Positions 1 through 11,073 are shown, counted from the stretch's first letter. The stretch: DNA of 64,000 nt from Gemmatimonadetes bacterium SCN 70-22 (GCA_001724275.1 MEDZ01000004.1:124001-188000); one strand, 5' to 3'. Program-made: numbers and translations. The notes: generated by a model from the sequence alone, not told the origin.

Positions 1-45
1 CGACCGGAAAACTAGCCCCCGTTCGCTGGGGAAGGCACCTCTCGC

Positions 46-873
46 CTAGTGCTCCTTCCTGGCAACGAGGAGCATCTCGCCGGAGCTGCGCCGGAGCGGG
101 CGGTCGCGCCATCCATCGAACGCCTGCTCGACGACGAGCCCGGCGTCGGCGCAAAGCTCGGCGAGGCGCGTGGCGGTATAGAGCCGGAGTCGGTGCTCTC
201 GCTCCCCGTTCACGCCGGCGCCGCGAAACGTCGAACGGATCGTCAGGATTCCAGCGAGCGGGTCGAAGGTGCGCTCGTGGGCCACGACCGTCCCGTCGGT
301 CGTCGTCCACCAGTCCTTCGACACGAAGCGCGCCATCACGCCGTCGCGGTTCCCGCCGTGCCACACCAGGATGCCGCCGGGGCGGAGGACGCGCGCGAAC
401 TCGGCGATGGTGCGCGCATCGTCCGCCGGTTGCGTGAAGAAGCCGAACGAGGTGAAGAGATTGAGCACGGCGTCGAAGCGTCCGCTCCACCTGGCCGGCA
501 GGCGGCGCATGTCACCCTGCGTGTACCGCAGCGTGGCTCCCGTTCCGCGTGCCCTGGCCTTCTGCAGCAGCTCGCGTGAATAATCGAGCCCGTCGACGTC
601 GAAGCCGGTCTCCGCCAGGAGGTGCGCATGTCGCCCCTGTCCGCACGGCACGTCGAGCACGCGCGCCCCGACGGGGAGCTCCAGGATCTCGATCAGCCGG
701 GCGACCTCGCGCCGGTCCTGCGCCAGGTCGAAGATCGGCTCGTACTCGAGCAGGTACTGCGCGTCGAAGTACGACGCCCACCACTCCCCGCGAGCGGACG
801 AGGCGACGTGGGGGCGAGCCGACGAGGGTGAGCGACCCTCGCCGCGCCGGTTCCCGGCGCCCGCGGAAGCCAT
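46..873 (-). CDS. Class I SAM-dependent methyltransferase
   Basis: A 275-residue protein with a Rossmann-type methyltransferase core. Motif I is VLDVPCGQGRHAHLLA (about residues 70-85), followed by the acidic GLDYS strand, the QGDMRRLP loop and RVLRPGGILVW. The substrate is not evident. I chose the ATG at 873; the first 25-28 residues are Ser/Arg/Gly-rich and look non-conserved, so a GTG at the VASSARGEWW segment is an alternative start. Family similarity begins at EWWASYFDAQYLLEYE. It is the last gene of the minus-strand block that includes the acyl-CoA mutase and meaB, separated from the mutase by 41 bases that carry a small tandem repeat. Confidence 0.8.
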   Translation of the reverse strand: MASAGAGNRRGEGRSPSSARPHVASSARGEWWASYFDAQYLLEYEPIFDLAQDRREVARLIEILELPVGARVLDVPCGQGRHAHLLAETGFDVDGLDYSRELLQKARARGTGATLRYTQGDMRRLPARWSGRFDAVLNLFTSFGFFTQPADDARTIAEFARVLRPGGILVWHGGNRDGVMARFVSKDWWTTTDGTVVAHERTFDPLAGILTIRSTFRGAGVNGEREHRLRLYTATRLAELCADAGLVVEQAFDGWRDRPLRRSSGEMLLVARKEH

Positions 874-885
874 CCTTCGTCGTCC

Positions 886-909
886 CGTCTTCTCGTCTTC
901 TCGTCTTCT
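886..909. repeat. Tandem 8-bp repeat, three copies of CGTCTTCT
   Basis: Three perfect head-to-tail copies of CGTCTTCT fill most of the gap between the mutase stop and the methyltransferase start. On the minus strand it is a purine-rich AGAAGACG repeat just upstream of the ATG. Its composition resembles the GTCTCCC repeats at 44085 and 48933. Confidence 0.85.
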
Positions 910-914
910 GGTGC

Positions 915-2609
915 TCAAAAGAAGACCGGCTCCCGGTACGCGCCGAAGACTTCCTCCATCGCCGCACGGATCTCGTACAAGGTGCAATAGGCGCGGGCGC
1001 AATCGAGGATGTAGGGGATCAGGTTGGCGTCCGTACGCGCCGCGTCGCGCAGCGCGCCCAGGCGCTGCTGGACGAGGGTGGAGTCGCGTGTGGCGCGCAG
1101 CTGGGCCAGCCCGGCGCGCTGCGTGTCGTCCGCCTCCTTCCCCACCTTGAGGACCGGGATGGTCAGCTCCGGCTCCTCGGTGACGAACTCGTTCACCCCC
1201 ACCACCAGGCGCCGGCGCTGCTCGATCTCCCACTGCTGGCGCATGGCGCTCTCGGCGATCTTGCGCTGGAACCACCCCTGTTCGATCCCCTTCACCACGC
1301 CGCCCTGCTCCTCGACCTGGGCGAAGATCTCCTCGGCCTCGCGCTCGAACTGGTCGGTGAGCGCCTCGACGTAGTAGGACCCGCCCAACGGGTCGCTCAC
1401 GTTGGCGACGCCGGTCTCGTAGGCGAGGACCTGCTGCGTGCGGAGCGCCACCTGCACCGCCGCCTCGGTGGGGAGGGCCAGCGTCTCGTCCATGGAGTTG
1501 GTGTGCAGCGACTGCGTCCCGCCGAGCACCGCGGCCATCGCCTGGTAGGCCACCCGCACGATGTTGTTCATCGGCTGCGGCGCGGTGAGCGTCACCCCTG
1601 CCGTCTGCGAGTGGAAGCGCAGCATCCACGAGCGCGGGTCCCGCGCCCCGTACACGTCGCGCAGGCGCCTGGCCCAGATGCGGCGCGCGGCGCGCAGCTT
1701 GGCGATCTCCTCGAAGAAGTCGTTGTGGATGTCGAAGAAGAACGACAGGCGCGGGGCGAAGGTGTCGACGTCGAGGCCGCGCGCCATCCCGCGCTCCACA
1801 TACGTGAAGCCATTGGCCAGGGTGAAGGCGAGCTCCTGCGCCGCCGTCGCCCCGGCTTCGCGGATGTGGTAGCCACTGATGGAGATGGTGTTCCACTTGG
1901 GCGTGTTCGTCGCCGCCCACTCGAACAGGTCGACGATCAGGCGCAACGCGGGCTCGATCGGGTACACCCACGCGTGCTGCGCCATGTACTCCTTGAGGAT
2001 GTCGTTCTGGACCGTCCCCATCACCTGCTCCGGCTTCACCCCCTGGCGCTCGGCCGCGGCCACGTAGAAGCAGAAGAGGATCACCGCCGGTCCGTTGATC
2101 GTCATCGACGTCGAGACCTTGTCGAGCGGGATCCCGTCGAAGAGCGTCTCCATGTCGGCCAGGGACGAGATGGCGACTCCCGTCTTCCCGACCTCACCCT
2201 CCGACCGCGGATGGTCGGAGTCGTAGCCCATCAGCGTCGGGAAGTCGAATGCGGTGGAGAGCCCCGTCTGCCCGTGCTCGAGGAGGAACTTGAAGCGCTG
2301 GTTGGTCTCGCGCGCCGTGCCGAATCCGGCGAACTGGCGCATCGTCCACAAGCGGCCGCGGTAACCCGTGGGGTGGATGCCGCGCGTGTACGGGAAGTCG
2401 CCGGGCAACGGCAGCGCGAGGGGATCGCCGTCCATGGCGTCGAGCACCGTATAGACCGGCTCGACCTCCTTCTCGGAGTTCACGAAGGCGAGGTCGCGCT
2501 TCTCACCCTGCTCGTAGCGCGTGCGCCAGCGCGCCACTTCCGCGCGCAGGCGCTCGAGTTCCTGCTGCTGCTCGCGGACCGTCTCGGTCAGATCGCGCAT
2601 CGACGTCAT
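915..2609 (-). CDS. Acyl-CoA mutase large subunit, isobutyryl-CoA-mutase-like (methylmalonyl-CoA mutase family)
   Basis: A 564-residue catalytic TIM-barrel subunit of the adenosylcobalamin-dependent acyl-CoA mutases. It has no C-terminal cobalamin-binding domain, so it needs a separate small subunit, which is not in the window. Family landmarks are [39 protein letters not shown] and [16 protein letters not shown]. The two residues that distinguish substrates are Phe93 (RQF) and Gln211 (EYMAQ), spaced 118 apart. This is the Phe/Gln pair of isobutyryl-CoA mutase, not the Tyr/Arg pair of methylmalonyl-CoA mutase. The start is ATG 2609, which overlaps the meaB stop by four bases. The meaB-type chaperone directly upstream supports the family. 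Confidence 0.88.
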   Translation of the reverse strand: MTSMRDLTETVREQQQELERLRAEVARWRTRYEQGEKRDLAFVNSEKEVEPVYTVLDAMDGDPLALPLPGDFPYTRGIHPTGYRGRLWTMRQFAGFGTARETNQRFKFLLEHGQTGLSTAFDFPTLMGYDSDHPRSEGEVGKTGVAISSLADMETLFDGIPLDKVSTSMTINGPAVILFCFYVAAAERQGVKPEQVMGTVQNDILKEYMAQHAWVYPIEPALRLIVDLFEWAATNTPKWNTISISGYHIREAGATAAQELAFTLANGFTYVERGMARGLDVDTFAPRLSFFFDIHNDFFEEIAKLRAARRIWARRLRDVYGARDPRSWMLRFHSQTAGVTLTAPQPMNNIVRVAYQAMAAVLGGTQSLHTNSMDETLALPTEAAVQVALRTQQVLAYETGVANVSDPLGGSYYVEALTDQFEREAEEIFAQVEEQGGVVKGIEQGWFQRKIAESAMRQQWEIEQRRRLVVGVNEFVTEEPELTIPVLKVGKEADDTQRAGLAQLRATRDSTLVQQRLGALRDAARTDANLIPYILDCARAYCTLYEIRAAMEEVFGAYREPVFF

Positions 2610-3721
2610 GGGCTCGTCCTCGTTAGGATCCCGGCACCGCGCCGCAACAACTCGTCGGCGATGCCGAACGGCGTGCTCGTGCCGGCCTCGATGGCCGGGA
2701 GCGACGCCTCGATGAAGGCCTGGATGTCCGGGTCGCGCCAGACCCGGTGTCGCAGGCGCTGCTCCGCCACCTCCAGGACCTGTTCCCGCCACCGCTCGCG
2801 TCGTCGCCGGGTCAGCTCCCCGCTGGCCCCAAGATAGCGGAAGTGCCGGTCGAGCGCGTCCACGACCTCGCCGACCCCCTCCCCCTTGGCGGCGACCGTG
2901 CGCAGCACCGGGGGGACCCAGCGCTCCTCCTGCTCGCCGCGCGCGGCGGCACGCGCCACCCTGGCGGGGTTGGCAATGGCGCCCAGGTCCACCCCATGGT
3001 GCGCCGGCACGTCGCGCAATGCGAGCCCCGATCGCATCCCCAGCATCAGCTCGATGTCGTTGCGCACCCGGTCCGCCCCCGGGCGGTCGGCCTTGTTGAC
3101 CGCGAACAGGTCGGCGATCTCCATCAGCCCCGCCTTCAGCGTCTGGATCGAGTCGCCCGACTCCGGAACGAGGACGACCAGGGTGCTCTCGGCGGCGCGG
3201 GCGATGTCGAGTTCGCTCTGGCCGACGCCCACCGTCTCCAGCAGGATGCGGTCGAAGCCGAAGGCGTCGAGGACATCGGCCACGACCCGCGTCGCCGACG
3301 ACAGGCCGCCTAACGATCCTCGGGTCGCGAGCGAGCGGATGTACACCCCCGGGTCGAGCGCCACGTCCTCCATGCGGATGCGGTCGCCCAGCAGGGCCCC
3401 GCCGGTGAACGGTGAGGTCGGGTCCACGGCGACGATGCCGACCGTGAGCCCGGCGGCGCGGTACGCCTTGGTGAGCTGGGTCGTGAGCGTGCTCTTCCCG
3501 GCTCCCGGCGGTCCGGTGATCCCGATGCGCCGGGCGCGGCCGATGCGCGGGTGAAGCGCGGCCAGCAGCGCATCGAACCCCTCGCGCTGGTTCTCGACCA
3601 GGCTGACGGCACGCGCGAGGGCGGCCGGCTGCCGGGCGTCGAACGCGCCCAGGAGTCGCTGGATCGCGGCGGGGAGCTCGCCGCTGGCGGCGGCCGGGAA
3701 CGAAGACGACAGGGTGGTCAC
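2606..3721 (-). CDS. meaB: MeaB/ArgK-type GTPase, chaperone of B12-dependent mutase
   Basis: A 371-residue G3E-family GTPase that loads and protects adenosylcobalamin on acyl-CoA mutases. The P-loop is [17 protein letters not shown] (about residues 72-88), followed by the [21 protein letters not shown] segment and the NKADRPGA guanine-specificity motif. The GTG start at 3721 overlaps the stop of the upstream CBS protein by four bases (GTGA), and its own stop overlaps the mutase ATG (ATGA). The gene is therefore translationally coupled on both sides. The C-terminal 60 residues form the family's dimerisation arm. Confidence 0.93.
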   Translation of the reverse strand: MTTLSSSFPAAASGELPAAIQRLLGAFDARQPAALARAVSLVENQREGFDALLAALHPRIGRARRIGITGPPGAGKSTLTTQLTKAYRAAGLTVGIVAVDPTSPFTGGALLGDRIRMEDVALDPGVYIRSLATRGSLGGLSSATRVVADVLDAFGFDRILLETVGVGQSELDIARAAESTLVVLVPESGDSIQTLKAGLMEIADLFAVNKADRPGADRVRNDIELMLGMRSGLALRDVPAHHGVDLGAIANPARVARAAARGEQEERWVPPVLRTVAAKGEGVGEVVDALDRHFRYLGASGELTRRRRERWREQVLEVAEQRLRHRVWRDPDIQAFIEASLPAIEAGTSTPFGIADELLRRGAGILTRTSP

Positions 3722-4782
3722 GACGCGTCGGGTCCGGCGTTCGGGGGAATGGGGGGGGAGGCGGCGGGGGGAGCGCCGGGGAGCTCGGTGGGGGCGAGCG
3801 GGGCGCCCGCGGAAAGGGGAGTCCCCGGGGTGACCGGCTCATCGTGCTCGTCCCGGATGTCGCCGACGAGCTCCTCCAGCAGGTCCTCGAGGGTCACGAT
3901 CCCGGCCGTGTGTCCGGTGTCGTCCTTCACCACCGCCAGGTGCGTGCGCCCGCGGATCATGCGCGTGAGAAAGGCGTCGCAGGGCATCGCGGTGGTCGCC
4001 AGCGCCACCGGGCGCAAGCGCGGCCGCTCCTCCCCGGCCGTGTCGATCAGGTCGAACGCGTGCAGCATGCCCACGACGTGGTCGAGCGATCCCCGGTAGA
4101 TCGGGACGCGGCTGTATCGTGACTGCGCGACCAGGCGCGCCACGTCGGCCGGCGCCGTCCCCTCCTCGATCGCGAACACCTCGTCGCGGGGGGTCATCAC
4201 CTCCGCCAGCGTCTTCTCGCCGAACTGCACGACGCCCTCGATGATCGCGATCTCGGCATGGTCGCCCACGCCCTCCAGCTCGCCCTCGCGCAGGAGTTCC
4301 TCGAGGGCTTCGGCGTCGGTCGCCGCCTCCTCGCTCGCCTCGCGTCGCGCCTCGCCCGTCACGCGCCGCACCACGACGAGGAGGGGCATGAAGAGGAATT
4401 CCACCACCCGCAGCAGCGGGAGGAGGACGGGGATCAGGGCGCTCGACCAGCGGCGCGCGACCGCGCGCGGGATGAGCTGTCCCGCCAGGAGCAACAGGAG
4501 GGCGTACCCCACGATGGCGCGTCCCTTGGCCAAGGGGCCCCCCGGCACCGCCGTGCCGATGAACGTCCCGGCGATGAACACGGCCATCGCCACCCCCGTC
4601 GTGGCCGCCAGGAGCAAGCGCTGCGGGCGCTCGAGGTAGAGGGCGGCGGTGCGGGCACCGCTCAGGCGACGCTCCACCCAGTGCCGCAGCCAGATCCGGC
4701 TCACCGACCGCACCGCCGTGGCGGCCGCCGTCAACGAGGCCACCACGACGATGGTCACCAGCAGGAGGGCGGCGGCGCTCAT
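3718..4782 (-). CDS. CNNM/CBS-pair membrane protein (HlyC/CorC-like), lacking the C-terminal CorC domain
   Basis: About 354 residues. There are three to four N-terminal membrane segments (CNNM/DUF21 type: [42 protein letters not shown], and one near residue 110). A CBS pair follows (about 185-325), containing [14 protein letters not shown] and [20 protein letters not shown]. The protein ends in a Pro/Ala-rich tail and does not contain the CorC_HlyC domain of its neighbour. Members of this family are linked to Mg2+ or Co2+ transport; the substrate here is inferred only. The ATG overlaps the stop of the paralogue upstream (ATGA at 4779-4782). Confidence 0.85.
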   Translation of the reverse strand: MSAAALLLVTIVVVASLTAAATAVRSVSRIWLRHWVERRLSGARTAALYLERPQRLLLAATTGVAMAVFIAGTFIGTAVPGGPLAKGRAIVGYALLLLLAGQLIPRAVARRWSSALIPVLLPLLRVVEFLFMPLLVVVRRVTGEARREASEEAATDAEALEELLREGELEGVGDHAEIAIIEGVVQFGEKTLAEVMTPRDEVFAIEEGTAPADVARLVAQSRYSRVPIYRGSLDHVVGMLHAFDLIDTAGEERPRLRPVALATTAMPCDAFLTRMIRGRTHLAVVKDDTGHTAGIVTLEDLLEELVGDIRDEHDEPVTPGTPLSAGAPLAPTELPGAPPAASPPIPPNAGPDAS

Positions 4783-6035
4783 GCGCCCCCCTCCAGGCCC
4801 CACTCGGTCGGCTCGTCCGAGACCAGGCGCTCGAAGTACACGCGATGCACGCGCCGCCGCACCACGCGTTCCACGACCACCCGGAAGCCATGCAGGGTCA
4901 GCTCCTCGCCCGCGCGCGGGACGCGCCCCAGCACCTCGTAGACGAGCCCGCCCAGCGTCGACACCTGCTCATGGCGCATGTCGACCCCCAGGATGTCGGA
5001 GAGCTCGTCGAGCGTCAGCCGGGCGGAGAACCAGAAGCGGTCGTCGCCGTCGCGCTCCACCGGCGGTTCCTCGACGTCGTATTCGTCCCGGATGTCGCCG
5101 ACGATCTCCTCCAGCACGTCCTCGATGGTGATCAGCCCGGCCGTCCCCCCGAACTCGTCGGCGACGATCGCGACGTGCTGACCGCTCGCCTGGAAGTCGC
5201 GCAGCTGGGCGTCGGCCTTCTTCGCCCCGGGGATGAAGACCGCCGGGCGCACGAGCGCGGTCCAGTCCTCCGGAACTTCGTCGGCGACGATCCCCGCCAG
5301 CAGGTCCTTCGCGAACAGGATCCCGACGATGTCGTCGATGCTCTCGTGATACACCGGGATGCGGGCATGCTCCGAACTGCGCACCCGGTCCACCACCTCC
5401 GAGAAGGGCGTGTCGCGGTCGATGGCCACCATGTCCACGCGCGGCACCATCAGCTCGTGCACCTCGGTGTCGCCAAGCCGGAAGACGCCCCGCAGCTGCA
5501 ACTCCTCCTCCTTCGTGGCCTCGGCCTCGGCCGCCACCACCTGCCGGAACTGCTCGGACGTCGCCTCGCGGGCGTCCTCCTGCCGCGCCGACGGGGGGAG
5601 GAGGCGATGCAGCGTTGCGTCGATCCAGCCGCCGAGGGCGGCGATCGGCGCGAGCCCCCGCTCCACCGCCCGGATGAACGGCAGGAGACGCAGGGCGCCG
5701 CGTTCGCCACGGACGCTTCCCGTGCTGCGGGCCAGCGATTCGGTCACGCCGACGAGCAGCAGGGCCGCGAGCCCTCCCAGGGCCACCGCCGCGCCGCGCG
5801 ACCGTTCGCCCAGCCCGAGGGCAGCGGCGACGCTGACGCCGCCGGTGAGCTGGGCCATGACGCGCGCGAAGGCCAGCGCGCGGTGCGCGCGCTCGCGTCG
5901 CCCGTGCAGCGCCCGGAGATCGCGCGGGAGCTGCGCGTCCGGATCGAGGGCCAGCATCGCACCGTCCGCGGCGGCGCACGCGGCCGCCACCGCGGCGGCG
6001 AGCAGCGCCGCCATCCACGACAGGATCGTCACCAT
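4779..6035 (-). CDS. CorC/HlyC family transporter (CNNM, CBS pair, CorC domain)
   Basis: About 418 residues with the full architecture. A degenerate N-terminal membrane part (MAALLAAAVAAACAAADGAM and two later hydrophobic stretches) is followed by a CBS pair (about residues 180-310; ELMVPRVDMVAIDRDTP, TAGLITIEDVLEEIVGDIRD) and a CorC_HlyC FAD-binding-like domain (about 320-400; STLGGLVYEVLGRVPRAGE). The position after ybeY is typical: phoH-ybeY-corC is conserved in many bacteria. The ATG at 6035 overlaps the ybeY stop by seven bases. The tandem copy downstream has lost the last domain. Confidence 0.88.
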   Translation of the reverse strand: MVTILSWMAALLAAAVAAACAAADGAMLALDPDAQLPRDLRALHGRRERAHRALAFARVMAQLTGGVSVAAALGLGERSRGAAVALGGLAALLLVGVTESLARSTGSVRGERGALRLLPFIRAVERGLAPIAALGGWIDATLHRLLPPSARQEDAREATSEQFRQVVAAEAEATKEEELQLRGVFRLGDTEVHELMVPRVDMVAIDRDTPFSEVVDRVRSSEHARIPVYHESIDDIVGILFAKDLLAGIVADEVPEDWTALVRPAVFIPGAKKADAQLRDFQASGQHVAIVADEFGGTAGLITIEDVLEEIVGDIRDEYDVEEPPVERDGDDRFWFSARLTLDELSDILGVDMRHEQVSTLGGLVYEVLGRVPRAGEELTLHGFRVVVERVVRRRVHRVYFERLVSDEPTEWGLEGGA

Positions 6036-6514
6036 GCGCCCTCCGCCCGCAGGCGCCGGACCCACCGCTCCTGGCGCCGCCACATGGGCGAGCGCTGGCG
6101 CTCCGCGCCCTCCGGGTGCTCGAAGCCGAGGGCGTGCAGCACCCCGTGCACCGTCAGGCGCACCAGCTCCTCCCGCATGGTGCAGCCGAAGGCGGCCGCA
6201 TTGCGTCTGGCGACTGCCGGGGCGATGTAGACGTCCCCCACCAGCGGGAGCACGGGGGCGGCCGGGGCGTGCGCGAAGGTGATGATGTCGGTGGCCCCCG
6301 TGTGTCCCAGGTGCCGGCGATTGAGGCGTGCCATGGTCCGGTCGGTGACGAAGGCGATCGTGAGCACCGCCGACCGGCATCGCTCGCCCGCGAGGACGCG
6401 CCGCCCGATCGCCGCCACGCGCGCGCGCGACAGCGGAAGGCGCCCCGCCTCGCTGGACACCAGGACGTCCAGGGCGTGGCGCGTGCGCGCCGGGGGGGAA
6501 GGTTCGTCGTCCAT
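6029..6514 (-). CDS. ybeY: Endoribonuclease YbeY, rRNA maturation
   Basis: A 161-residue UPF0054 protein, the single-strand endoribonuclease involved in 16S rRNA 3' end maturation and ribosome quality control. The zinc-binding signature HGVLHALGFEHPEG (three His) sits near residues 122-135. The conserved FVTDRTMARLNRRHLGHTG and TDIITFA segments precede it. The first 15 residues are variable. It lies between phoH and a corC gene, the standard neighbourhood. The stop overlaps the next ATG. Confidence 0.93.
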   Translation of the reverse strand: MDDEPSPPARTRHALDVLVSSEAGRLPLSRARVAAIGRRVLAGERCRSAVLTIAFVTDRTMARLNRRHLGHTGATDIITFAHAPAAPVLPLVGDVYIAPAVARRNAAAFGCTMREELVRLTVHGVLHALGFEHPEGAERQRSPMWRRQERWVRRLRAEGAW

Positions 6515-6519
6515 GCCGC

Positions 6520-7479
6520 TCAGGCGCCCAGGTCCTCGGCGTACGCCCTGATGATCTCGCGCACCAGGCGATGCCGCACCACGTCGACGTCCGTCAGGTA
6601 ATGGATCGCGATCCCGTCGATGTGCGACAGGATGCGCTCGATCTGCAGCAGCCCCGACTCCTCGCGCTTGGGGAGGTCGATCTGCGTCTTGTCGCCCGTG
6701 ATGACCGTCTTGGAGTTGGCCCCCAGGCGCGTGAGGAACATCTTCATCTGCGCGTTGGTGGCGTTCTGCGACTCGTCGAGGATCACGAACGCGTCGTTCA
6801 GCGTGCGCCCGCGCATGTAGGCGAGCGGGGCGATCTCGATGACGCGCGTCTCGAGCGCCTTCTGCATGCGTTCGAGCGGCATCATGTCCTCCAGCGCGTC
6901 GTAGAGGGGGCGCAGGTACGGGTCCACCTTGGCCTGCAGGTCACCCGGAAGGAAGCCCAGGCTCTCTCCTGCCTCCACCGCCGGGCGCGCGAGGATGATG
7001 CGTCGCACGCGCTTGCGCGACAGCGCGTCGACGGCGGCGGCCACGGCCAGGTAGGTCTTCCCCGTCCCCGCGGGGCCGATCCCGATGACGATGTCGTTCT
7101 CGGCGATCGCCTGCAGGTACGCCCCCTGGCCCGGCGTCTTGGGCTGGATGATGCGACGCACGCCGGGGAGCACGATCCGGTAGTCGTCCTCGCCCTCCTC
7201 GCGCGATTCCTCGAGCGAGATGCGCAGGACGTCGTCGGCGTCGAGGGCGCCGCGCTGGCGGGCGGTGTCGATCATCCTCTGGGCGATGGTGACCCCCCGC
7301 TCCACCGCTTCGGCCGACCCGCTCAGGGTCAGCGCGTCTCCCCGCAGGGCCACGCGCGCCCCGGAGAGGCGCTGCAGCTCGACCAGGTTGGCGTCGTGCA
7401 CGCCCGCCAGCGTGAGGGGGTCTGCCCCTTCGGCGCTCAGGCGGTGCGTCTGCGTCGGGATCAGCGTCGGATCGGCCAC
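6520..7479 (-). CDS. phoH: PhoH-like P-loop ATPase
   Basis: A 319-residue PhoH family protein. An N-terminal KH-like segment (about 25-90, VELQRLSGARVALRGDALTLSG) precedes the ATPase domain, with Walker A GPAGTGKTYLAVAAAV (about residue 140) and Walker B AFVILDESQNAT. The role is thought to be RNA-related because PhoH is consistently linked to YbeY, but the exact reaction is not established. The start is a GTG at 7479, three bases after the aspS stop. Confidence 0.93.
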   Translation of the reverse strand: MADPTLIPTQTHRLSAEGADPLTLAGVHDANLVELQRLSGARVALRGDALTLSGSAEAVERGVTIAQRMIDTARQRGALDADDVLRISLEESREEGEDDYRIVLPGVRRIIQPKTPGQGAYLQAIAENDIVIGIGPAGTGKTYLAVAAAVDALSRKRVRRIILARPAVEAGESLGFLPGDLQAKVDPYLRPLYDALEDMMPLERMQKALETRVIEIAPLAYMRGRTLNDAFVILDESQNATNAQMKMFLTRLGANSKTVITGDKTQIDLPKREESGLLQIERILSHIDGIAIHYLTDVDVVRHRLVREIIRAYAEDLGA

Positions 7480-7482
7480 GAG

Positions 7483-9260
<1,778 letters not shown>

Positions 9261-9264
<4 letters not shown>

Positions 9265-9626
9265 GTCCTGGTCTCCCGGCGCCCGCGCGCCGACCGCAAA
9301 AGTGAGGCGCCGGCCATGGCCCCTGCCACGTCGGCCACCCAGTCGAAGGCATCGGTGCTTCGACCGGGAATCCACTGCTGATGCCACTCGTCCGCCGCCG
9401 CGAACGTCGCCATGGCCAGCCCCATCATCGCCCAGGTGCCCCACCCTCGCCCCGCGACCGCGCGGGCCACGAGCCACCCGAGCACACCGTACAGCGTGGC
9501 GTGCACCACCTTGTCCACCCCGGGGACGATCGGGGGTGACGGGAGCGCGCTACCAGGCAGTGATGTCGCGACCAGGATCATCCCACCCCAGAGAATCGGC
9601 GGACTCCAGCGACGGACCACGCTCAT
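9261..9626 (-). CDS. VanZ-like small membrane protein
   Basis: A 121-residue membrane protein with three to four predicted membrane segments. It carries VanZ-family landmarks: DKVVHATLYGVLGWL in the second helix region and ADEWHQQWIPGRSTDAFDWVAD before the last helix. VanZ itself gives low-level teicoplanin resistance, but most homologues have no known role. I chose ATG 9626 because the family begins there. It is the first gene of the minus-strand block down to position 46. Confidence 0.75.
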
Positions 9627-9786
9627 CGGCGTCTCCGGCGTCCGGCACACGGCGCGTCCGAGTCTCCTGCGGAGCGCGCCACGGGCGGATCGGAGCGATT
9701 CGTCCTGCGAGATCGGGGCATGGGCGATGACGGGCCGGAGGGCGCCTCCGACGATCGGGGCGCCCCTGTCCCGGCGGAACAACTCC

Positions 9787-9807
9787 CGCGGAATCTAGTT
9801 TTCCGCG
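9787..9807. promoter_or_regulatory. Inverted repeat CGCGGAA-N7-TTCCGCG
   Basis: Perfect 7-bp arms around TCTAGTT, 23 bases upstream of the rlmN -35 element. It could be an operator or a small hairpin. The core CTAGTTT also occurs at the mreB promoter, and GGAAAACTAG appears near position 7. Confidence 0.4.
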
Positions 9808-9829
9808 CTCGACGGTGGTAGGCAATGAG

Positions 9830-9858
9830 TTGACCGCGCCCCCCGGATCCGGTATGCT
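9830..9858 (+). promoter_or_regulatory. Candidate sigma70 promoter for rlmN
   Basis: TTGACC (9830-9835), a 17-bp spacer and TATGCT (9853-9858). This is the best -35/-10 pair in the gap and points toward rlmN, whose start lies 138 bases downstream. Confidence 0.6.
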
Positions 9859-9996
9859 CAACCGCATGTCACGCTTTGTGTTGGACCGTCACGGGCCGGG
9901 CATCGCCGGCCGGCGGGCCATCCGGCGGCGACCGGGGCGGACGAGTCGGTCGCCGCGCCCCGCCCGTCATCCCGTCCCTTCGTCGCCGGTCGACGC

Positions 9997-11073
9997 GTGA
10001 AGACCAACCTGCTCAACCTCACGCCGGCGCGGGCCGCCGAGACGCTCGGCGAATTCCTGCGCGCCCGCGGAGAGCCTGCCTATCGGCTCAAGCAGCTCCT
10101 CCCCGCCCTCTGGAAGCATCCGGTTCGGTCGTTCCAGGAGCTCTCGACCCTGCCGCGGGCATTGCGCGATGCCCTCGACGGGGCGTTCGCCCTCCCTCCA
10201 CTCGCCCTGGTGGCGCGCCAGTCGTCGACCGACGGGACCGAAAAGTTCCTGTTCCAGCTCCACGACGGGCAGACCATCGAGACGGTCGCCATCCCCGAGG
10301 GCGACCGGATGACCTTCTGCATCTCCTCGCAGGCGGGGTGTGCCCTCAAGTGCGCATTCTGCGCCACCGGGGTCATGGGATTCGCCCGCAACCTCGAGGT
10401 GCACGAGATCGCGGGCCAGGTGCGCGAACTCGCCCTGCTGGCCCCCCCAGTGCGTCCGACGAACATCGTCTTCATGGGGATGGGCGAGCCACTGATGAAC
10501 TGGGCCGCCGTCGATCCCACGCTCACCATCCTCAACGCCCCCGAGGGCTTCGGCATCGGGGCCCGCCACATCACCGTCTCCACGGTCGGCGTCCTTCCGG
10601 GGATCGTCGCGCTGGGGCACCGTCCCGAGCAATTCCGCCTGGCCATCTCGATCCACGCACCGTCCGACGAGCTCCGCCGGTCGCTGATGCCGATCAACGT
10701 GAAGTACCCGTTGGCCGAGGTCATCGCGGCGGCCGCGGCATTCGAACGGCGCGTGACCTTCGAGTACGTCATGCTTGGCGGGGTCAACGACCACCCCGAG
10801 CATGCCGAGCAGCTGGCCGCCCTGGCGCGGGAGTGCGGGGCGTTCGTCAACCTGATTCCGTTGCACCCGGGGGGAGCCGGGAACTTCGTCCCCACCACCG
10901 CGGCCGGCATCCGCGCGTTCGCCGGCCGCGTGCGACGCCTCGGCGTCGAGGTGGCGATCCGGAAGAGCCGCGGCAAGGACATCGCGGCCGCCTGCGGACA
11001 GCTACGGGTAGAACGCCTCCGGCGGCGTTCGCACCACCCGGCCGACCAGCACGGTGACGTCAACGTAGCGTGA
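9997..11073 (+). CDS. rlmN: Dual-specificity 23S rRNA/tRNA adenine-C2 methyltransferase
   Basis: A 358-residue radical SAM enzyme that methylates A2503 of 23S rRNA and A37 of some tRNAs. The radical SAM cysteines are C115, C119 and C122 (CALKCAFCATG). The catalytic cysteine near the C-terminus is C333 (AAACGQL). The GTG start is supported by the family-typical opening KTNLLNLTP. About 20 residues follow CGQL; this tail is encoded in the 72 bases where rlmN overlaps the convergent LytR_C gene, so the tail may be recent. Confidence 0.94.
   Translation: MKTNLLNLTPARAAETLGEFLRARGEPAYRLKQLLPALWKHPVRSFQELSTLPRALRDALDGAFALPPLALVARQSSTDGTEKFLFQLHDGQTIETVAIPEGDRMTFCISSQAGCALKCAFCATGVMGFARNLEVHEIAGQVRELALLAPPVRPTNIVFMGMGEPLMNWAAVDPTLTILNAPEGFGIGARHITVSTVGVLPGIVALGHRPEQFRLAISIHAPSDELRRSLMPINVKYPLAEVIAAAAAFERRVTFEYVMLGGVNDHPEHAEQLAALARECGAFVNLIPLHPGGAGNFVPTTAAGIRAFAGRVRRLGVEVAIRKSRGKDIAAACGQLRVERLRRRSHHPADQHGDVNVA

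Larger units (their letters stand above)
9627..9996. other. 370-bp divergent intergenic region between the vanZ-like gene and rlmN
   Basis: No convincing gene is present. It contains an inverted repeat at 9787-9807 and a good sigma70-like promoter for rlmN at 9830-9858, followed by a GC-rich leader of about 130 bases with several GGCC/CCGG palindromes. A promoter for the vanZ-aspS direction must also lie here, but I could not pick one. Confidence 0.6.

Noticed and set aside
7-16. GGAAAACTAG near the left edge, shared with the inverted repeat at 9787
   Set aside because: A single short match at a window edge is not enough to call a site.
549-2837. A 762-codon plus-strand frame over the mutase and meaB
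   Set aside because: The opposite strand carries conserved enzymes with known motifs, and this translation has low-complexity Arg/His/Leu composition.
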